From contig JAGNMT010000101.1 of NCBI GenBank assembly GCA_017991025.1, forward strand, positions 1 through 9,232: 9,232 nucleotides of DNA, written 5' to 3'. Below are positions 1 through 6,496 of the stretch, piece by piece; the first letter of the stretch is position 1, and each line of letters opens with the position of its first letter. Both the position numbers and the translations under genes were made by a program. The DNA comes from Verrucomicrobiales bacterium. Its GTDB lineage: Bacteria; Verrucomicrobiota; Verrucomicrobiia; Verrucomicrobiales; DEV007. The notes beneath the pieces are model-generated. The model made no database searches and had not been told where the DNA came from. It saw nothing but the letters and a program-made list of their open reading frames with translations.

Positions 1-999
1 AAAGTCCATCGGGATGTCCCAGATCGTGAGTTTGCGGGCGCTGTCGCCTTTGCCAACGGTGAAAATCTCGTCGGCCCGCAGCACCTTTGCCGAGGAGCCG
101 CCGGGGATCACGGCCTTGAGCTCCCGACCTGCTTTGAGGCCGCCACACATGTCATTGATCAGTTCGCCCATCGTCACTTTGCCGACTTCGACTTCGAAGT
201 AACCGGGTCTCTGCACATCACCGCTCACGCAAAGGATGCGCGTTCCGGTGTTGTTCTGGGTGCCTGTCTTTGCCCAGGCTTCGGCTCCGATTTCGAGAAT
301 GTGCTTCACGTGACAGAGTGTCTCCACGTTGTTCACGATCGTGGGGCAAAGATAAAGGCCCATCGCCGCCGGGAAATAGGGCGGCTTGATTCTGGGGTAG
401 GGGCGTTTGCCCTCGAGCGATTCAATCAATCCGGTTTCCTCGCCGCAAATGTAGGCTCCCGCGCCACGATGGACGTAGATCTCAAGATCGAAACCGGATC
501 CCTGAATGTTCTTCCCGAGAAGCCCTTTGGCGTGGGCTTCGGCAATGGCTCTCTCGAGAATTTGAGCGCCTTCGGGAAATTCCTCGCGGATGTAGATATA
601 AGAAAGACTCGCTCCGACCGCAAAACAGGCGATGGCCATGCCTTCGATGAGCTGATGAGGATCCTGATGGATGATATAGCGGTCCTTAAAGGTACCGGGT
701 TCGGATTCGTCAGCGTTGCAAATGAGATAGACCGGCTTCGTGTTGGTCGGGGGGATAAAACCCCATTTCACGCCGCAGGGGAATCCCGCCCCGCCTCGCC
801 CGCGAAGGCCGGCTTTTTTGACCTCGTCAGTGATTTCCTGACGGGGCATTTTGAGGGCTTTTTTCAGTTGCTCGTAACCGCCCTCTCCCATGTAGGAGGC
901 GATGGAAGTGTCCCAGCCCCTGCGGTCGATGTTCCGGAAAACAACCCGGTGCTCCTTGGCATGCGGCTCACGGCCGCTCTTGTAGGTGATGGCGCTCAT
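1..999 (-). CDS. nuoF: NADH-quinone oxidoreductase subunit F (NuoF), C-terminus off the left edge
   Basis: This subunit binds FMN and NADH in the peripheral arm of respiratory complex I; it oxidises NADH and passes electrons to the iron-sulfur chain. Reading the minus strand from the ATG at 999 gives 333 uninterrupted residues. The glycine-rich GLRGRGGAGFP motif at residues 64-74 is the family FMN/NADH-binding signature. ADESEPGTFKDR (96-107) and CGEETGLIESLEGKRPYP (185-202) are further NuoF hallmarks. The family is usually about 420-450 residues; the missing part should hold the C-terminal 4Fe-4S cysteines, which cannot be checked here. The start lies 15 nt after the nuoE stop, with only a weak GCGAGAA sequence as ribosome site. 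It is the third gene of a nuoD-E-F transcription unit. Family assignment is secure; only the C-terminus is unseen. Confidence 0.96.
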   Translation of the reverse strand, partial: MSAITYKSGREPHAKEHRVVFRNIDRRGWDTSIASYMGEGGYEQLKKALKMPRQEITDEVKKAGLRGRGGAGFPCGVKWGFIPPTNTKPVYLICNADESEPGTFKDRYIIHQDPHQLIEGMAIACFAVGASLSYIYIREEFPEGAQILERAIAEAHAKGLLGKNIQGSGFDLEIYVHRGAGAYICGEETGLIESLEGKRPYPRIKPPYFPAAMGLYLCPTIVNNVETLCHVKHILEIGAEAWAKTGTQNNTGTRILCVSGDVQRPGYFEVEVGKVTMGELINDMCGGLKAGRELKAVIPGGSSAKVLRADEIFTVGKGDSARKLTIWDIPMDF

Positions 1000-1014
1000 C
1001 GATTCGATTCTCGC

Positions 1015-1509
1015 TTAGGGATACTGACTGAGGAGGACGTTCACATCCGAGACCGCCTCATGAAAATCGTCATTCACCAGGCAAACCGGACCAGTTCCGC
1101 AGCTTGCGAGGCACTCGGCGAATTCGATACTGAATCTTCCGTCCTCACTCACTGCGATAGGATGGTGATGGGTTACCCCGGAGCGGTCGATGCCCGCCTT
1201 TTCGCAGAGAGCGGCCATCAGGTCGTAACTGCCCGCCATTGCGCAGCTGAGCGTTCGGCAAACACGGATGTGATATTTTCCCGGAGCCGACTGACGGAAG
1301 CCGGGGTAGAAGGTGACGACTTCGAGCACTTTGATCGGTTCGAGTTCCAGCTTTGCCGCCGTCCACTCGACCGCTTCATCGGAAAGGTGGCCAAAATGAT
1401 GCTGCAAAGCATGGAGCACCGGAAGCACTGCGGAACGCTTACTCACCGGATAATGGGTGATGCGCGCATCGATTTCTTTTTCCAGGTCGGTAGGAACGGC
1501 GAGTGACAT
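1015..1509 (-). CDS. nuoE: NADH-quinone oxidoreductase subunit E (NuoE), 2Fe-2S protein
   Basis: This is the thioredoxin-fold 2Fe-2S subunit that sits beside NuoF at the NADH-oxidising tip of complex I. The chosen ATG at 1509 gives 164 residues, the usual family length. An N-terminal helical part (about 1-65) leads into LEVVTFYPGF (62-71), the NuoE signature region. The 2Fe-2S ligands are visible as Cys84 and Cys89 (C-x4-C) and Cys133 and Cys137 (C-x3-C, in ECLASCGTGP). The frame stays open upstream to a GTG at 1590, which would overlap the end of nuoD by 59 nt and add a low-complexity Ser/Ala stretch. The ATG, 22 nt after the nuoD stop, is preferred, although neither has a clear Shine-Dalgarno sequence. 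Function is secure; the start is moderately so. Confidence 0.95.
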   Translation of the reverse strand: MSLAVPTDLEKEIDARITHYPVSKRSAVLPVLHALQHHFGHLSDEAVEWTAAKLELEPIKVLEVVTFYPGFRQSAPGKYHIRVCRTLSCAMAGSYDLMAALCEKAGIDRSGVTHHHPIAVSEDGRFSIEFAECLASCGTGPVCLVNDDFHEAVSDVNVLLSQYP

Positions 1510-1531
1510 GGTGGGCGGCAGTGGGTTGGTA

Positions 1532-2788
1532 TCAGCGATCACATTCTCCCATGACGAAGTCGAGGCTGCCGAGGATAGCGACAGTGTCACTCATCATGCA
1601 CCCCTGGAGGAGTTTTGGCAGGATACTGAGATTGACAAAGGAGGGTGCGCGGATTTTGAGCCGGTAGGGGACTCCGCCGCCTTTGGAGTGGATGTAAAAG
1701 CCGAGCTCTCCTTTCGGGTTCTCTGCTCCGAAGTAGACTTCTCCGGCAGGGGCATCAAGGCCTTCCGTGACAAGGATGAAGTGGTGAATCAGCTCCTCCA
1801 TGCTCATGAGGACCTTGTCCTTTTTCGGGAGCCGCTCTTTCGCGTCGACGACGTTGATGGGGCCATCCGGGAGCCCCGCGATAGCCTGACGAAGAATCCG
1901 GACACTCTGGCGCATCTCTTCCATGCGGACGAGGTAGCGATCAAAACAGTCACCGACCGAGCCCACCGGGATATCGAACTGGTAACGATGATAATCCAGG
2001 TAGGGATTGGCTTTGCGCAGGTCGTGATCGACGCCCGAACCGCGCAGATTCGGTCCGCTGAGACCCCAGGCGATGGCATCCTCTTTCGAGATTACGCCGA
2101 TGTCCCGGGTGCGATTGAGGAAAATTTTGTTTCGAGTCAGGAGCGTATCCACCTCGTCGAGCGAAATGAGAAATTCGTCACAAAACTTCAGGAGCTGGTC
2201 GGTAAAACCCGTTGGCAAATCCCGGATCTGACCGCCGATGCGGGTGTAGCTCGTTGTAAAGCGGGCTCCGGTGAGCAGTTCGCAGAGGTTGTAGACCGTT
2301 TCCCGCTGAGTGAAGGTATACAGGAAGACGGTCATCGCACCGACGTCCATGGCGTAGGCCCCGATTCCGAGGAGGTGGGCGGAAATGCGGGCCATCTCGC
2401 AGCAGATCGTGCGGATCGCCTGGCCCCGTTCGGGAAGCTCCCAGCCCATCAGCTTTTCCACAGCGAGGGCGTAGGCGACATTGTTCGCGAGGGGTGCGAG
2501 ATAATCCAGTCGATCCGTGTAGGGGACAAACTGGTTATATTGCATGTTCTCCGCGATCTTTTCGTCGCCGCGGTGCAGAAAGCCAACATCGGGGTCGGCT
2601 TTGGTGATGATCTCACCGTCCAGTTCGAGGACGATGCGCAGCACGCCATGCGTGGCGGGGTGCGAGGGCCCCATGTTGAGGATCAGCTTTTCCCCGACGA
2701 GATCTTCGGTTGTCTGCAGATAGCCTTCCAGCTCAGCCGCGCGGGTGGCGGTGTCCTGAATTTCAATTTCCCGGGTGGTGGTTGGCAT
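1532..2788 (-). CDS. nuoD: NADH-quinone oxidoreductase subunit D (NuoD), 49-kDa-type
   Basis: This is the complex I subunit that forms the ubiquinone/menaquinone reduction site with NuoB, at the junction of peripheral and membrane arms. The 418-residue product has the normal family length. MGPSHPATHGVLR (39-51) is the family signature. By comparison with Thermus Nqo4, His47 (in ATHG) and Tyr96 (in DRLDY) correspond to the quinone headgroup-binding His38 and Tyr87. RIGGQIRDLP and the C-terminal LDFVMGECDR also match the family. NuoC is not fused to it: the ATG at 2788 is preceded by promoter-like DNA. It is the first gene of this nuo segment, with nuoE and nuoF following at short spacing. NuoA, B and C, which usually come first, must be encoded elsewhere. 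Confidence 0.97.
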   Translation of the reverse strand: MPTTTREIEIQDTATRAAELEGYLQTTEDLVGEKLILNMGPSHPATHGVLRIVLELDGEIITKADPDVGFLHRGDEKIAENMQYNQFVPYTDRLDYLAPLANNVAYALAVEKLMGWELPERGQAIRTICCEMARISAHLLGIGAYAMDVGAMTVFLYTFTQRETVYNLCELLTGARFTTSYTRIGGQIRDLPTGFTDQLLKFCDEFLISLDEVDTLLTRNKIFLNRTRDIGVISKEDAIAWGLSGPNLRGSGVDHDLRKANPYLDYHRYQFDIPVGSVGDCFDRYLVRMEEMRQSVRILRQAIAGLPDGPINVVDAKERLPKKDKVLMSMEELIHHFILVTEGLDAPAGEVYFGAENPKGELGFYIHSKGGGVPYRLKIRAPSFVNLSILPKLLQGCMMSDTVAILGSLDFVMGECDR

Positions 2789-2835
2789 GGAAGTGCTCGT
2801 GTTTCGCGGCTCAAGAGATCCGCAACAAAATTCCG

Positions 2836-2864
2836 ACTATCGGTGCGCCGTTTTGGGGGGTCAA
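2836..2864 (-). promoter_or_regulatory. Predicted sigma-70-type promoter of nuoD-E-F
   Basis: On the minus strand a TTGACC box (2859-2864; 5 of 6 to consensus) is followed after 17 nt by GATAGT (2836-2841; 4 of 6). Transcription would start near 2829, leaving a leader of about 40 nt before the nuoD ATG. Spacing is ideal and no better pair is seen in the spacer. The palindrome at 2869-2892 lies directly upstream of the -35 box, centred about 51 nt before this predicted start. The prediction rests on sequence match only. Confidence 0.45.
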
Positions 2865-2868
2865 GGGG

Positions 2869-2892
2869 ACTTTGTGAAATATTTCACAAAGT
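2869..2892. promoter_or_regulatory. Perfect 24-bp palindromic operator, Rex-like or CRP/FNR-like
   Basis: ACTTTGTGAAAT is followed immediately by its exact reverse complement, giving 24 symmetric bases in the 156-nt spacer between nuoD (-) and a DUF1232 gene (+). The core TTGTGAA-N4-TTCACAA matches the known operator of Rex, the NADH/NAD+-sensing repressor that controls NADH dehydrogenase genes in several phyla. The same bases also fit TGTGA-N6-TCACA, the pattern of CRP-family sites. The respiratory neighbour favours Rex. The location upstream of the predicted nuoD -35 box, rather than over it, would suit an activator as well. There is no loop or T-run, so it is not a terminator. A site for a dimeric regulator is very likely; which regulator binds is inference. 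Confidence 0.75.
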
Positions 2893-2910
2893 GTCGTCAT
2901 CCTTGTTACG

Positions 2911-2917
2911 TTATAAA
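2911..2917 (+). promoter_or_regulatory. Possible -10 element for the DUF1232 gene
   Basis: TTATAAA on the plus strand resembles a -10 box. No good -35 box lies 16-18 nt upstream, and the palindrome at 2869-2892 is centred about 42 nt before the start point this box would give. That is the geometry of a class II activator-dependent promoter, so the palindrome could serve this gene instead of, or as well as, nuoD. This is weak evidence from spacing alone. Confidence 0.25.
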
Positions 2918-2971
2918 TGGGCAGGCGGATTGTAGTGGCATCCGGTGTCTATTGAGGGCAGACTGGGCTCC

Positions 2972-3265
2972 ATGGAAAACCCAAAGAAAATTGAAAACGG
3001 CGGAAAGGGTAAGCGGAGTCTTGGATCGTCCATCGTGGTGGCGATCCTCGGCGCGATCAGTGCGGTGTACTTGTTTAACCCGACTGCGGGTATTCTGGAG
3101 TTGATCCCTGACAACCTTCCATTTGTCGGAAACATCGATGAAGCCGCCGCCGCCGCGCTCCTTATCAGTTGCCTCGCCTACTTTGGTCTGGATATCGGTG
3201 GTCTTTTCGGACGGAAGTCCAAAAAAGACGACGGCGTCATCGACGTCGAAGTCGAGGATCGGTGA
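2972..3265 (+). CDS. Small DUF1232/YkvA-like membrane protein
   Basis: The product is 97 residues. A polar, Lys/Gly-rich N-terminus (1-18) is followed by a hydrophobic stretch (about 19-36), then FNPTAGILELIPDNLPFVGN (35-54) with an acidic IDEAAAAALL continuation, and a second hydrophobic stretch to about residue 75. The NP..G..ELIPD..P..G..DEAA pattern matches the YkvA-like DUF1232 family (typically SPIDLIPDFIPVIGYLDDA), whose molecular role is unknown. The tail (80-97) is highly charged. The ATG at 2972 has GAGGG 13 nt upstream; a GTG at 2945 would add nine residues. It is divergent from nuoD and shares a spacer holding a perfect palindrome. Its TGA directly abuts the stop of the converging lipoprotein gene. 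Family assignment is by motif memory, moderately sure. Confidence 0.8.
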   Translation: MENPKKIENGGKGKRSLGSSIVVAILGAISAVYLFNPTAGILELIPDNLPFVGNIDEAAAAALLISCLAYFGLDIGGLFGRKSKKDDGVIDVEVEDR

Positions 3266-3670
3266 TTACCAGCCCGAATAGACCGTCTCGCCCCGCGCTT
3301 TCGCTGCGGCAGCTTCGATGATCCTTGGCATGTAAGGTTCCGGATTGGCATCGAAAGTTTTGACGCAAGGAGTGCAACAGAAAAGAACCTCGTAGTTCTT
3401 GTAAACACGGCGGTACTTGGGATGGCCTTCGTAGTCCTTGCGGATGACAGCACAGGTCGTGAACGGATAGGGGATGACAGTGGCCGGATCCGTTTTCGCG
3501 GTTTCTTTGAATGAGGATACGGGCGCTGTAGCGGATGTCGCGAGGGCTGGAGTTGGCGGAACTGATGACGTGATGCCCGGATTCGCCGATTTACTCGCCT
3601 CTGTAGTGGTACATGCAGTCTGGACAAAGGCGGCTCCCGTGAGCACGAGCAAAAGGACGATAGTTTTCAT
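3266..3670 (-). CDS. Lipoprotein with YHS-like cysteine cluster, function unknown
   Basis: The 134-residue product begins MKTIVLLLVLTGAAFVQTAC, a short lipoprotein signal peptide with lipidation expected on Cys20; the QTAC box is slightly unusual. A Ser/Thr/Pro/Ala-rich linker (21-65) is followed by a compact C-terminal domain with Cys73, then YEVLFCCTPCVKTFDANPEPY (93-113) holding Cys98, Cys99 and Cys102. The order C...Y-x-x-x-FCC-x-x-C-x-x-x-F-x-x-x-P-x-x-Y resembles YHS and related TRASH-type metal-binding domains of copper and heavy-metal proteins. A periplasmic metal-binding role is therefore suggested but not shown. The ATG at 3670 is preferred because it opens the signal peptide; a TTG at 3685 is also in frame. 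No Shine-Dalgarno sequence is obvious. It converges on the DUF1232 gene with no intergenic base. Confidence 0.8.
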   Translation of the reverse strand: MKTIVLLLVLTGAAFVQTACTTTEASKSANPGITSSVPPTPALATSATAPVSSFKETAKTDPATVIPYPFTTCAVIRKDYEGHPKYRRVYKNYEVLFCCTPCVKTFDANPEPYMPRIIEAAAAKARGETVYSGW

Positions 3671-3817
3671 GTTCGCTGGCGGCAAAGTGGCCGATCACGG
3701 GCCGACTTCAAGTGTAATCTTGATACTGCTGCCGCTTGGACCTACCCTTTCGCGAATTTAGTTTGCAGGGGAGGGGTGATTAGTATTCTCTTGCTGATTC
3801 ATGTAGCGAGCGCCGAT

Positions 3818-4453
3818 ATGGCAACAATAAAAGTGGCATGCCCGAAATGTGGGCAAAAAGTTTCGGGAGACGAAGGGTTCTACGGTACAAGCGTGGAGTG
3901 TCCGATCTGTTCCGCCGATATCTTATTTCCGGGAAAACGGCCTCATGAATCCCCCGGCTCGTCCCTGCGTCCGGTTCCTCCCGAGCAACCGAAGGATTCC
4001 TCGTTCCCGTCGGTAAATCTGCCGGGTGATAAAAGGGCGGTGCCGGACACTCAACCCGATGCCGTGCCATTTCCAGCCGGTCGGGCTGAACTCCCGGTCG
4101 AATCGCCGGTGCAAAACCCCGCTGCGGTAGCTGCTTCTGCTCTTGCTGACGAGGATGACGGGCCATTGCTCCCACCCTCCCCGATTTATGGAGCAATCGC
4201 CATTGTTTCGGCGGTGCTCGGGGTGGTAACCTGTGTCGGGGCGATCCTCTTTGCGCCCATGGCGATCATTTTTGGTCACATCGCCCTCGCCAAGGCACGT
4301 CATAGTCCTGTGCAACCCGCTCCTGGACATACACTTGGAGCGATCGGCCTAATGATTGGCTACGTCAGCCTGGTTTTGACAATTCTCATCCTTCTGGCAG
4401 CGACCTTTTTTGGTGATGCGATCCGCGAGGCGATTCAACAGGCGCGGAGTTGA
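3818..4453 (+). CDS. Zinc-ribbon and DUF4190 domain membrane protein
   Basis: The 211-residue product has three parts. Residues 1-38 are a zinc ribbon with CPKC (8-11) and CPIC (28-31) knuckles, as in the MJ0042-type ribbons common in Planctomycetes and Verrucomicrobia. Residues 40-120 form a Pro/acidic-rich, probably disordered linker. Residues 121-200 form a DUF4190-like domain with two membrane segments (about 124-154 and 173-197) around the FGHIALAKARHS turn and GAIGLMIGYVSLVL. The ribbon would face the cytoplasm if the loop is positive-inside. No enzymatic residues are seen, and the role is unknown. The ATG at 3818 places the first zinc knuckle near the N-terminus as in relatives; a GTG at 3776 would add 14 residues. 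It is divergent from the lipoprotein gene and is followed by a possible terminator overlapping its own 3' end. Confidence 0.85.
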   Translation: MATIKVACPKCGQKVSGDEGFYGTSVECPICSADILFPGKRPHESPGSSLRPVPPEQPKDSSFPSVNLPGDKRAVPDTQPDAVPFPAGRAELPVESPVQNPAAVAASALADEDDGPLLPPSPIYGAIAIVSAVLGVVTCVGAILFAPMAIIFGHIALAKARHSPVQPAPGHTLGAIGLMIGYVSLVLTILILLAATFFGDAIREAIQQARS

Positions 4454-4459
4454 TTTTTT
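4422..4459 (+). terminator. Possible intrinsic terminator after the zinc-ribbon gene
   Basis: TCCGCG (4422-4427) pairs with CGCGGA (4443-4448) across a 15-nt loop. Six Ts follow at 4454-4459, five bases beyond the stem. The stem lies inside the last codons of the gene and the T-run starts just after the TGA. The stem is short and the loop large, so strength is doubtful, but position and orientation fit separating this gene from eno. Confidence 0.35.
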
Positions 4460-4620
4460 AGTGCGGTCGATGCTTCGCTGTTTCGAGGTTGGCGCTTGCA
4501 ATTCCCGCCAATTCGATTACGAAGGCGACGAAACAAGAAATGCTTGGAAATACAATAATTTCAGGCATTTTGATATTGAAGATTTCTTAATCAATAGGAA
4601 ACTTAACGAAGAACTGAATC

Positions 4621-5907
4621 ATGTTTGAAACGATCATTACCAACGTCCGCGCCCGTGAAATTATCGATTCCCGGGGGAATCCAACGGTAGAAGTCGATGT
4701 GGAACTGGAAGGCGGCGCCATTGGTCGGGCCGCCGTTCCGAGTGGGGCGAGCACGGGTGAGCACGAGGCATGGGAGCTTCGTGACGGAGACCCGGGCCGA
4801 TATCTGGGCAAAGGCGTTCTCAAGGCCGTCGAGGCGGTGAACGAGAAGATCTGCCCCGAACTCATTGGTATTGATGCGACAGACCAGACCATTGTCGATA
4901 AACTGATGCTTCAGATCGACGGCACCCCGAACAAGAAAAACCTGGGTGCCAACGCGATCCTCGGTGTTTCTCTCGCGACCGCGCATGCTGCGGCGAATCA
5001 GTTGCAGCTTCCGCTCTACAAATACATCGGCGGTCCGAATGCGAAGGTTCTTCCGGTTCCAATGATGAACATTATCAATGGAGGGGCTCATTCCGATGCG
5101 CCGATTGATTTCCAGGAATTCATGATCATGCCGAAGGGGGCCACCAGCTTCCGTGAAGCCCTCCGTCAGGGAGCCGAGATTTTCCATGCGCTGAAGAAAG
5201 TGCTCAAGGATCGCGGTCTCACCACGACGGTCGGTGATGAAGGAGGGTTTGCCCCGAATCTCGATTCCGCATTCGATGCGCTCGAGGTGATCGCCCAGGC
5301 AGTGGATAAAGCCGGCTACAAGCTCGGGGAGGAAATCTTCATTGCCCTCGACGTTGCCTCTTCAGAGTTTTACGACAAGGCAAAAGGCAAATACGTGTTC
5401 AAGAAGTCCGATAAATCGGAGAAGTCGGCGGCCGAACTTGTCGACTATTACCTCGAACTGCAGAGCAAATACCCCATTATCTCCATCGAAGACGGCTGTG
5501 ATGAGAATGACTGGGACGGATGGAAAACGATCACGGAGAAGATGGGTTCCAAAACCCAGCTCGTTGGTGACGATCTTTTTGTAACCAACACGTCTTTCCT
5601 CCAAAAGGGAATCGACCTCGGCGTCGCCAACTCCATTCTTGTGAAAGTGAACCAGATCGGTTCGCTCACCGAGACACTCGATGCAATCGAGCTCGCAAAG
5701 GAGAATCGTTACACCAGTGTGATCAGTCATCGCTCCGGTGAAACCGAAGACAGCACTATTGCTGACATCGCCGTCGCCACCAATGCCGGTCAAATTAAGA
5801 CAGGATCGCTCAGCCGCTCTGACCGGATCGCGAAATACAATCAGCTTCTCCGTATCGAGGAGGAGTTGGGTGATGACGCGGTCTACGGAGGAAAGCTGCG
5901 TTTCTAA
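4621..5907 (+). CDS. eno: Enolase (phosphopyruvate hydratase)
   Basis: Enolase interconverts 2-phosphoglycerate and phosphoenolpyruvate in glycolysis and gluconeogenesis, as a Mg2+-dependent cytosolic enzyme; in many bacteria it also joins the RNA degradosome. The 428 residues are full length. The mobile loop SGASTGEHEA (41-50), His157, catalytic Glu166 and Glu207, and metal ligands Asp244, Glu290 and Asp317 are all present. So are catalytic Lys342, His370 and Lys393, in family motifs including VGDEGGFAPNL, KVNQIGSLTET and SHRSGETED. Cys293 sits just after the metal ligand Glu290 where many bacterial enolases have Leu or Met. The ATG at 4621 fits the conserved N-terminus (RAREIIDSRGNPTVEV). 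The 167-nt upstream spacer is AT-rich near the gene, with no convincing -35/-10 pair. An ftsB-like gene follows after 31 nt, probably in the same transcript. Confidence 0.98.
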   Translation: MFETIITNVRAREIIDSRGNPTVEVDVELEGGAIGRAAVPSGASTGEHEAWELRDGDPGRYLGKGVLKAVEAVNEKICPELIGIDATDQTIVDKLMLQIDGTPNKKNLGANAILGVSLATAHAAANQLQLPLYKYIGGPNAKVLPVPMMNIINGGAHSDAPIDFQEFMIMPKGATSFREALRQGAEIFHALKKVLKDRGLTTTVGDEGGFAPNLDSAFDALEVIAQAVDKAGYKLGEEIFIALDVASSEFYDKAKGKYVFKKSDKSEKSAAELVDYYLELQSKYPIISIEDGCDENDWDGWKTITEKMGSKTQLVGDDLFVTNTSFLQKGIDLGVANSILVKVNQIGSLTETLDAIELAKENRYTSVISHRSGETEDSTIADIAVATNAGQIKTGSLSRSDRIAKYNQLLRIEEELGDDAVYGGKLRF

Positions 5908-5938
5908 TTTGTTCGTCTGCGGCGATGTAAAAACCACT

Positions 5939-6304
5939 ATGCGTGATCCGGAATTTAAGGATAATCTTGAGCTCTCCCTCCACCTTGAAGGAGGGGGAGT
6001 CAGGCCGCGCCCTGTTCTCTGGAAACGGCTTTCCCGGGTTATGGAAGTGGTGATTTATATCCTTCTCATCCTCGCTGCGGTGAAGTTGTTTGGTCCCGAG
6101 ATGGATCGGCAGGCGGAACTCAAGGCGGAGCAGCAGCGCATTTCCCATATCCGTGACGAGAAGGAATCTCAGGTCGTGCGCCTCAGGCAGGAGCACCGCC
6201 TTCTCAAAACCGACAAAGCCTATCTGGAAACGGTTGCCCGGGATCGACTCAATCTCCAGCGCGAGGGTGAGTATGTCGTGAGGATCGATCGCGGCGAGGA
6301 GTGA
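5939..6304 (+). CDS. FtsB/DivIC-like septum formation protein
   Basis: The 121-residue product has the architecture of FtsB/DivIC proteins, which with FtsL and FtsQ (or DivIB) form the membrane complex that activates septal peptidoglycan synthesis. A polar cytoplasmic N-terminus (1-33) is followed by a single membrane helix (about 35-52). A charged coiled coil rich in E/Q/R/K runs over about 54-95. The family's C-terminal motif follows as YLETVARDRLNLQREGEYVVRI (95-116), comparable to the EKLARERLGLVKPGE pattern. The ATG at 5939 gives this layout; the frame is open further upstream, but that part is an eno shadow. It follows eno by 31 nt with no terminator between, matching the eno-ftsB linkage known in Proteobacteria. 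No clear Shine-Dalgarno sequence is seen. Whether it is functionally FtsB or DivIC cannot be decided here. Confidence 0.87.
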   Translation: MRDPEFKDNLELSLHLEGGGVRPRPVLWKRLSRVMEVVIYILLILAAVKLFGPEMDRQAELKAEQQRISHIRDEKESQVVRLRQEHRLLKTDKAYLETVARDRLNLQREGEYVVRIDRGEE

Positions 6305-6496
6305 TGGTTTTGGCGGGTCAGGGATTTGGTCTGCAAGTGGTAAGTTTTCTTCACCTCCCGGCGCAGCGCGTCCATGCGGGGATTGACAAACGTAAAGCTT
6401 AAGAAGATCTCTCCTGAAGGCTGGGGCTCGTCTCCGGCTGGACGTGTGCAACTAAAGATCGGGCTATTTCCTCGACGTTTCTCTCCCAAAACACTT

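Noticed and set aside
301..1506. 401-codon open frame on the plus strand
   Set aside because: It lies antisense to nuoF and nuoE, both with full family motifs. The plus-frame product has no recognisable domain; it is a shadow of biased codon use.
1457..2935. 492-codon open frame on the plus strand
   Set aside because: It is antisense to the whole of nuoD, which is certain. The translated product shows no family motif and ends in the promoter spacer.
3209..3220. GGAC-GGAA-GTCC hairpin next to an A-run, as a terminator
   Set aside because: On either strand the T-run precedes the stem instead of following it, and the site is inside the DUF1232 coding region.
4489..4511. TTGGCG/CGCCAA stem in the spacer before eno
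   Set aside because: The stem is only six base pairs with an 11-nt loop and no T-run; too weak to call a terminator or RNA element.
4570..4594. TTGAT...ATCAA imperfect inverted repeat upstream of eno, as an FNR site
   Set aside because: The half-sites are 15 nt apart, not 4, and symmetry is broken in the middle; it fits AT-rich leader DNA by chance.
5738..5938. Upstream extension of the ftsB-like reading frame into eno
   Set aside because: The extra residues come from the +1 frame of eno, lack any family similarity, and the ATG at 5939 gives the standard FtsB/DivIC layout.
6383..6411. TTGACA as a promoter -35 for the DUF1552 gene
   Set aside because: The hexamer is perfect, but the sequence 17 nt downstream (GATCTC) is not a convincing -10 box and no shifted alternative is better.
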